Shown in pieces: positions 37,039 through 41,097 of a stretch of DNA of 41,097 nucleotides. The stretch comes from Ignavibacteria bacterium (GTDB lineage: Bacteria; Bacteroidota; Ignavibacteria; Tepidaquicellales; Tepidaquicellaceae), in contig JABAQZ010000020.1 of the NCBI GenBank assembly GCA_019187405.1, positions 104,865 through 145,961 on the forward strand, given 5' to 3'. A program made the position numbers and the translations under genes. Position 1 is the first letter of the stretch. Each line of letters begins with the position of its first letter. The notes under the pieces were generated by a model that was not told where the DNA came from, searched no databases, and saw only the letters and a list, made by a program, of their open reading frames with translations.

Positions 37039-37440
37039 GTAGGGGTAACCCTCGAAGTTGTCCTGTGTGAAATGTGGTTGTGAATAAACAACAAAGCGAC
37101 AAAATCTGGTCAACCATAAAGGTCGCCCCTGCGAAAGAAATTTTATAAAATGTAGGGGCAATCCTTGTGGTTGCCCTGTTGTGTTATGAAATGAAAAAAT
37201 CGTAGGGGCAATCATTGTGGTTGCCCTGTTGTGTTATGAAATGAAAAAATCGTAGGGGCAACCATTGTGGTTGCCCTGTTGTATTATGAAATGAAAAAAT
37301 CGTAGGGGCAACCATTGTGGTTGCCCTGTTGTGTTATGAAATGAAAAAATCGTAGGGGCAACCATTGTGGTTGCCCTGATGTGTTATGTGGTTATGAATA
37401 AATATCTGGTGACAAAATCTGGACGACCATATTGGTCATA
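37039..37440. repeat. REP-like hairpin cluster with five 50-bp tandem copies
   Basis: Five units start at 37152, 37202, 37252, 37302 and 37352, an exact 50-bp period. Each contains the hairpin GGGCAACCA-TTG-TGGTTGCCC (the first two have single-base variants), then a spacer ending in ATGAAATGAAAAAATC. A diverged copy lies at 37039. Both ends of the cluster carry a second module, TGTGGTTRTGAATAAA followed by GACAAAATCTGG and a GGTC-ended hairpin (about 37074-37130 and 37388-37438). The cluster directly precedes a REP-associated transposase relic. Confidence 0.9.
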
Positions 37441-37482
37441 AATAAATTAGAAATTGAAATTGTCAAATTAATAAGGTTGAAA

Positions 37483-38028
37483 ATGAAAATCAGAAATACA
37501 ATAAGAAGAATAAAATCAATAAGAATGAAAGGATATGATTATTCTTCAAAAGAAGCTTTTCATGTTACAATATGTGCTCAGAACAAAGAATGCAGATTTG
37601 GAATTGTTGAAAATGAAAAATTAATTTTAAATAAAACAGGAATCATGATAAGTGAATGCTGGATATAAATTAAAAATTTATTTTCAAATGTCTGTTGGGA
37701 TGAGTTTATTGTTATGCCAAACCACTTTTATGGAATTGTATTTATAGTGTATTCCAATAATAGTTCTCTTAAAGATTCCCATCAAAATAATGAATCATTC
37801 TATAAAGTAATTTTAGGAGATATTATTGGAGCATTCAAATCCATAACAACTAATGAATACATAAAGAAAGTTAACAGCAAAGAATTACCCAGTTACCAAA
37901 ATAGAATCTGGAAGAGAAATTATCACGACAGAATAATTCGTAATGAAAATGAAATAAAAAATATCAGGGAATATATTAGAAATAATCCAATAAATTGGAA
38001 ATTTGATTATTTATTTGAATTTATTTAA
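37483..38028 (+). pseudogene. REP-associated tyrosine transposase (IS200-like Y1 family), inactivated
   Basis: A single reading frame of 182 codons is split by one in-frame TAA at 37666-37668. The two halves (start to ECWI, and IKNLFSNVCWDEFIVMPNHF onwards) join in the same frame without any shift. The family motifs are clear: AFHVTICAQNKECRFG near the start, then MPNHFYGIV, then NRIWKRNYHDRIIRNENEIK and the final REYIRNNPINW with the catalytic tyrosine. The HUH metal site (normally PNHxH) reads PNHFY, so the second histidine is lost too. Two independent lesions, each explicable by one base change, mark this as a recently dead gene. Such enzymes process single-stranded REP hairpins, and a hairpin cluster lies immediately upstream. 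The neighbouring ATG at 37714 would express only the C-terminal part. Confidence 0.9.
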
Positions 38029-38072
38029 CAATCCCGGAAATGTGGGATATTTCTATTTCAAAGTCGGCATAC

Positions 38073-38384
38073 ATGGTCCCAAGAAGAAGTATATTGAGAT
38101 GTATAAAAATATTTCTTTCGTTGACGATAGTAATTTTAATTTCGTGCGCATCATCCGAACCGGAAGATTATCTGAAGTCTTATGAATATTTTGTCAAAGA
38201 GTACGTAAAACAGTTTAAACTGAATATAGATATGGAGAGAATATTAAAAGCAAAAAAGTCTGCAAGCGAATATTATCTGCTGGTAATAAAGGAAATCGAG
38301 AAAGGAACTTATAATAACATAGAGCTCAGAAGTATAGATTCACTGAATTTTATAGCGTCTAAATACGGACTCTTTAAAAAATAA
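38073..38384 (+). CDS. Small lipoprotein of unknown function
   Basis: A protein of about 103 residues starting at ATG 38073. It has a basic N-terminus (MVPRRSILRCIKIF), a hydrophobic stretch and the lipobox LISC with Cys25 as the lipidation site, followed by an acidic-helical mature part (EPEDYLKSYEYFVKEYVKQF). An upstream in-frame ATG at 38040 (MWDISISKSAY) would add residues that fall on a repeated TGTGGGATAT motif, so I prefer 38073. I do not recognise a family. It lies between the dead transposase and the T9SS genes. Confidence 0.6.
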   Translation: MVPRRSILRCIKIFLSLTIVILISCASSEPEDYLKSYEYFVKEYVKQFKLNIDMERILKAKKSASEYYLLVIKEIEKGTYNNIELRSIDSLNFIASKYGLFKK

Positions 38385-38448
38385 TTCTGGATTTCAGAAA
38401 TGTGGGATATTATAATTAAAAGCAGTTGAAAGAACATTCTCCTTTCTG

Positions 38449-38482
38449 TAATCCCTTTCGCCCCAAAAAGGCAAGGGGATTA
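38449..38482. terminator. Hairpin between the small lipoprotein and the first T9SS gene
   Basis: TAATCCCTTTCGCC pairs with GGCAAGGGGATTA (38449-38462 with 38470-38482) with one wobble and one bulge, around a CCAAAAA loop. It lies 64 bases after the lipoprotein stop. No good T-run follows on the plus strand, so it may be a dispersed repeat hairpin and not a terminator. Confidence 0.4.
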
Positions 38483-38521
38483 TAGATATAAATATATAAT
38501 TTAATTTAAATCTGCTGAAAT

Positions 38522-39397
38522 ATGAGAAAATTATTACTGTGCATTCTGATAATATTTTTGATTTTCTCTCAGTTAAGCAAATTGTTTGGGCAGATTCCTC
38601 AATATTTTCTTACAGCAAGAAATTTACATCTGGTTGCTCCTGACAGTCTTTGGTTTGATATTTATCTGCTAAATATAAATTATCATATACCATTTGATTA
38701 TGCACATGGACAATACTTTATGAGTTTTAATCCGAATTTTGGAAATGGGGGGACATTATCATTCAGATTATTAGAAACTGAACCGGGTGACTGCCTGACT
38801 CCGGGAAATCTGAATGTGAGTTCAGGGACGTTAAGATTTTCCAGCACAACTTTTCCAGGACCGGGTAATGGATGTATTATTTCTCATTCGGGTTTAGGTT
38901 CATTGTTAGGGAGATTCAGCTTGAGAACTTCTAATATTTTTATGCCTATTGACTCATTTAAGTTGAAATGGCAAAATCCTCAAAGCATTCTTTCGACAAA
39001 AATTTTTGCATATATAGGAACTACAAATGTTGAAATTACCAATCCTGCAAATCATTTTATTGATCTGCTAACGAACATTGAGCATCAAAAAATTGAGCAT
39101 GCTGAAGATTTTGAATTATTCCAGAATTATCCAAATCCGTTCAACCCCGTAACGATCATCGCATTCACAATTCCACGCGTGGCACAGACTAATAGTCTGT
39201 GCTACGTTCAACTCTCGGTATATGATGTGACCGGAAAGGAAGTGACAAGAATAGTTGATGAATATAACAATGTGGGATATTATGAAGTTGAGTGGGATGG
39301 GAGTGAGTTTGGGAGCGGAATTTATTTTTATAAATTAGAAATCGAGAATGGCGGGAATAAATTTTCGGATACGAAGAGGATGATGTTATTGAAATGA
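38522..39397 (+). CDS. Secreted protein with type IX secretion C-terminal sorting domain (paralog 1)
   Basis: A 291-residue exported protein. The signal peptide (KLLLCILIIFLIFSQLSKLF) ends near FGQ. The middle is a beta-rich domain of unknown function (residues ~25-190, with FDIYLLNINYH, LKWQNPQSILSTKIFAYIG). The C-terminal ~90 residues are a T9SS sorting domain: FQNYPNPFNPVTIIAFTIP, then LSVYDVTGKEVTRIVDEY, VGYYEVEWDGSEFGSGIYFY and KRMMLLK. Between FTIP and LSVYD lie the extra residues RVAQTNSLCYVQ, whose DNA is the same palindrome as the repeat array downstream. The T9SS machinery would cleave the domain and release or anchor the protein at the cell surface. A paralog follows at 40055. Confidence 0.85.
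   Translation: MRKLLLCILIIFLIFSQLSKLFGQIPQYFLTARNLHLVAPDSLWFDIYLLNINYHIPFDYAHGQYFMSFNPNFGNGGTLSFRLLETEPGDCLTPGNLNVSSGTLRFSSTTFPGPGNGCIISHSGLGSLLGRFSLRTSNIFMPIDSFKLKWQNPQSILSTKIFAYIGTTNVEITNPANHFIDLLTNIEHQKIEHAEDFELFQNYPNPFNPVTIIAFTIPRVAQTNSLCYVQLSVYDVTGKEVTRIVDEYNNVGYYEVEWDGSEFGSGIYFYKLEIENGGNKFSDTKRMMLLK
39175..39207. repeat. Palindromic element in frame inside the sorting domain (copy 1)
   Basis: GCACAGACT (39182-39190), AAT, AGTCTGTGC (39194-39202) form a perfect 9-bp stem that extends outward with wobble pairs to about 39177-39207. The flanking ACGCGT recurs before the first unit of the array at 39402. The element encodes RVAQTNSLCYV within the T9SS domain. Copy 2 is at 40756-40788. Confidence 0.85.
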
Positions 39398-39401
39398 AAT
39401 T

Positions 39402-40034
39402 ACGCGTAGCACAGACTATTAGTCTGAGTTACGGTTGATATATTTGTAGCACAGACTATCAGTCTGTGTTACGTTTGATATATTTGTAGCACAGACTATT
39501 AGTCTGTGTTGCGTTTGATATATTTGTAGCACAGACTATCAGTCTGTGTTGTGTTAGATACATTTGTAGCACAGACTATTAGTCTGTGTTGCGTTTGATA
39601 TATTTGTAGCACAGACTATCAGTCTGTGTTGTGTTAGATACATTTGTAGCACAGACTATCAGTCTGTGTTGCGTTTGATATATTTGTAGCACAGACTATC
39701 AGTCTGTGTTATGGTTGACACATTTGTAGCACAGACTATCAGTCTGTGTTGCGTTTGATATATTTGTAGCACAGACTATCAGTCTGTGTTATGGTTGACA
39801 CATTTGTAGCACAGACTATCAGTCTGTGTTGTGTTAGATACATTTGTAGCACAGACTATCAGTCAGTGTTGTGTTAGATACATTTGTAGCACAGACTATC
39901 AGTCTGTGTTGCGTTTGATATATTTGTAGCACAGACTATCAGTCTGTGTTACGTTTGATATATTTTTAGCACAGACTATCAGTCAGTGTTGTGTTAGATA
40001 CATTTGTAGCACAGACTATCAGTCTGTGTTACGA
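39402..40034. repeat. Sixteen tandem 40-bp palindromic repeats between the T9SS paralogs
   Basis: Units start (at GTAGC) at 39406 and every 40 bp to 40006, sixteen in all; one (39966) begins TTAGC. Each has the hairpin CACAGACT-ATC-AGTCTGTG followed by an AT-rich spacer. Spacers come in three forms (GCGTTTGATATATTT, GTGTTAGATACATTT, ATGGTTGACACATTT) arranged in a partly regular order, showing expansion by blocks. The array fills the space between paralog 1 and paralog 2, ending 20 bases before the second start codon. No leader or cas genes, and spacers are not unique, so it is not CRISPR. Confidence 0.95.
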
Positions 40035-40054
40035 CAAACGAAAAAATTAAAAAT

Positions 40055-40978
40055 ATGAAAGGTGCAATTCAAATTGTGGTAGGTTTGTTAGTAACTGTTT
40101 TTACATTAAACAGAGCGTTGCCGCAAGTTCCTACTTATACATTATGTGTTAGAAACATCACTCACATCAGCATCAATTATCCTAATGATGCAATAGTATT
40201 CGACGTTTACTTGCTGAACACAAATCCATCAACGGAATTTAAATTAGCCGGCGGGCAGTTTTATCATTCATTTAATAGAAATATTTTTAACCCTCCTCCT
40301 CCATATCCGCCTGTTGGAAATGATAGTACATACATCAGCTACAAAATATTGGACTCCGAATTGCCTACGATATGGCAGCTAAGAAATCATTCGTTCTTAA
40401 TTGCAACGAATCCATCAGCGGATGTACTTGCAATTGGTAAAACTTTTCCAAATGTAATTATAGATACTGTTTATCCCGGTACATTGATTGCGAAAATGAG
40501 AATTTGGAATAAACTTGGTTCGATGAATAATGTACCGTTGAATTTGCAATGGAGAAATCCCCCAATTGTAAGCTTCGCGACTAAAATCTTTGCAGTTGTA
40601 AACAATTTTTTACGCGATATAACCACTCCTACAACACATTGTATAGAATCAATAACAAACATAAGAACGGAAAACGATATTCCCGCAAAATTTATTCTTT
40701 ATCAGAATTATCCTAATCCGTTCAACCCCGTAACGATCATCGCATTCACAATTCCACGCGTGGCACAGACTAATAGTCTGTGCTACGTTCGACTCTCGGT
40801 ATATGATGTGACCGGAAAGGAAGTTACGAGATTAGTGGATGAATATAGAAATGTGGGATATTATAAAGTAGAATGGGATGGGAGTGAGTTTGGGAGCGGA
40901 ATTTATTTATATAAATTAGAAAACGAGAATGGCGGGAATAAATTTTCGGATACGAAGAGGATGATGATGTTGAAATAA
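40055..40978 (+). CDS. Secreted protein with type IX secretion C-terminal sorting domain (paralog 2)
   Basis: A 307-residue relative of the preceding secreted protein. The signal peptide (KGAIQIVVGLLVTVFTLNRA) ends near LPQ. The middle domain is clearly related to paralog 1 (VFDVYLLNTNPS, GGQFYHSFN, LQWRNPPIVSFATKIFAVV) but much diverged. The last ~95 residues are nearly the same (YQNYPNPFNPVTIIAFTIP, VGYYKVEWDGSEFGSGIYLY, KRMMMLK), including the palindrome-encoded RVAQTNSLCYV. DNA identity over the sorting domain is high even at silent positions, in contrast to the rest of the gene, which implies recent cassette exchange. The 40-bp array ends 20 bases before this gene's start. Confidence 0.85.
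   Translation: MKGAIQIVVGLLVTVFTLNRALPQVPTYTLCVRNITHISINYPNDAIVFDVYLLNTNPSTEFKLAGGQFYHSFNRNIFNPPPPYPPVGNDSTYISYKILDSELPTIWQLRNHSFLIATNPSADVLAIGKTFPNVIIDTVYPGTLIAKMRIWNKLGSMNNVPLNLQWRNPPIVSFATKIFAVVNNFLRDITTPTTHCIESITNIRTENDIPAKFILYQNYPNPFNPVTIIAFTIPRVAQTNSLCYVRLSVYDVTGKEVTRLVDEYRNVGYYKVEWDGSEFGSGIYLYKLENENGGNKFSDTKRMMMLK
40756..40788. repeat. Palindromic element in frame inside the sorting domain (copy 2)
   Basis: GCACAGACT (40763-40771), AAT, AGTCTGTGC (40775-40783), in the same position and reading frame as copy 1, with identical flanks (CCACGCGTG before, TACGTTC after). Confidence 0.85.
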
Positions 40979-40991
40979 GGACATTTGTCCT
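40978..40991. terminator. Short hairpin after paralog 2
   Basis: AGGACA-TT-TGTCCT is a perfect 14-base palindrome overlapping the stop codon region of paralog 2. It is weak and lacks a T-run, so termination here is uncertain. Confidence 0.25.
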
Positions 40992-41034
40992 ATCAAAATT
41001 TGTTATAAATTAAAATAGCAGAGGAGATAGGCAA

Positions 41035-41097
41035 ATGAGTACAAGGAATAAATTATATATACAGAGGCAACAAAATAAAACATCAGAGGGAGAGTTC
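41035..41097 (+). CDS. Start of an unidentified gene, cut by the window edge
   Basis: ATG at 41035 is preceded by a good ribosome binding site (GAGGAGAT, about eight bases upstream) and opens a frame MSTRNKLYIQRQQNKTSEGE that stays open for all 21 codons to the end of the window. The product cannot be recognised from this fragment. Confidence 0.55.
   Translation, partial: MSTRNKLYIQRQQNKTSEGEF

Noticed and set aside
37714-38028. A separate small protein beginning at MPNHFYG.
   Set aside because: It is the in-frame continuation of the transposase after a premature TAA; the family motifs run across the stop.
38003-38185. A 60-residue open frame overlapping the small lipoprotein.
   Set aside because: It has no ribosome binding site or protein-like pattern, and it overlaps the better supported lipoprotein frame.
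39402-40034. The regularly spaced 40-bp array as a possible CRISPR.
   Set aside because: Both the palindrome and the spacers repeat; spacers fall into three recurring forms instead of being unique, and there are no cas genes.

Overview
The window looks like a piece of a chromosome from an AT-rich, Gram-negative member of the Bacteroidota/Chlorobiota line, most likely an Ignavibacteria-like organism. The evidence is type IX secretion (T9SS) C-terminal sorting domains with the NYPNPFNP signature, an F-type ATP synthase operon lacking atpD and atpC, lipoproteins with Bacteroidota-style signal peptides, frequent TTG/GTG starts, and a TAnnTTTG-type promoter box ahead of the atp operon. The taxonomic call is an inference from gene content and style, not from a marker search.

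Layout: 1-1130 is a large non-coding array of degenerate ~19-24 bp repeats built on CGCAGATTNCGCAGA. A stand-alone propionyl-CoA carboxylase beta subunit follows (1259-2800). The ATP synthase operon atpZ-atpI-atpB-atpE-atpF-atpH-atpA-atpG runs from 3240 to 8944 and ends in a strong terminator. Next come a SpoIIE-type phosphatase (9084-10166), a five-gene peptide ABC transporter with Yej-like permeases and two separate ATPases (10863-17071), and a TetR regulator followed by a TolC/adaptor/RND efflux operon (17243-23549). Two heptose biosynthesis genes, a TamB-like protein and RNase R follow (23662-31971). A convergent DUF1345-like membrane protein closes the conserved, mostly housekeeping part (32042-32683).

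From about 32.7 kb onward the content is accessory. An AT-rich spacer with repeated GCTTGAT motifs precedes three uncharacterised genes (33236-37017): a helical protein with a faint sigma-region-2 resemblance, a possible anti-sigma-like partner, and a membrane protein. I read that membrane protein as a degenerate Lon-type (S16) domain (Ser225 kept, the catalytic Lys replaced by Arg275), one transmembrane helix, and an outside domain with two DxDxDG calcium-type loops. This trio is my best candidate for an undescribed system.

The trio is followed by five exact 50-bp hairpin repeats next to a decayed REP-associated tyrosine transposase, a small lipoprotein, and two paralogous T9SS-secreted proteins. 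The paralogs are separated by sixteen 40-bp palindromic repeats. The same palindrome lies in frame inside the sorting domains of both, so a REP-like element seems to have been absorbed into protein sequence. The window ends 63 bases into another gene.
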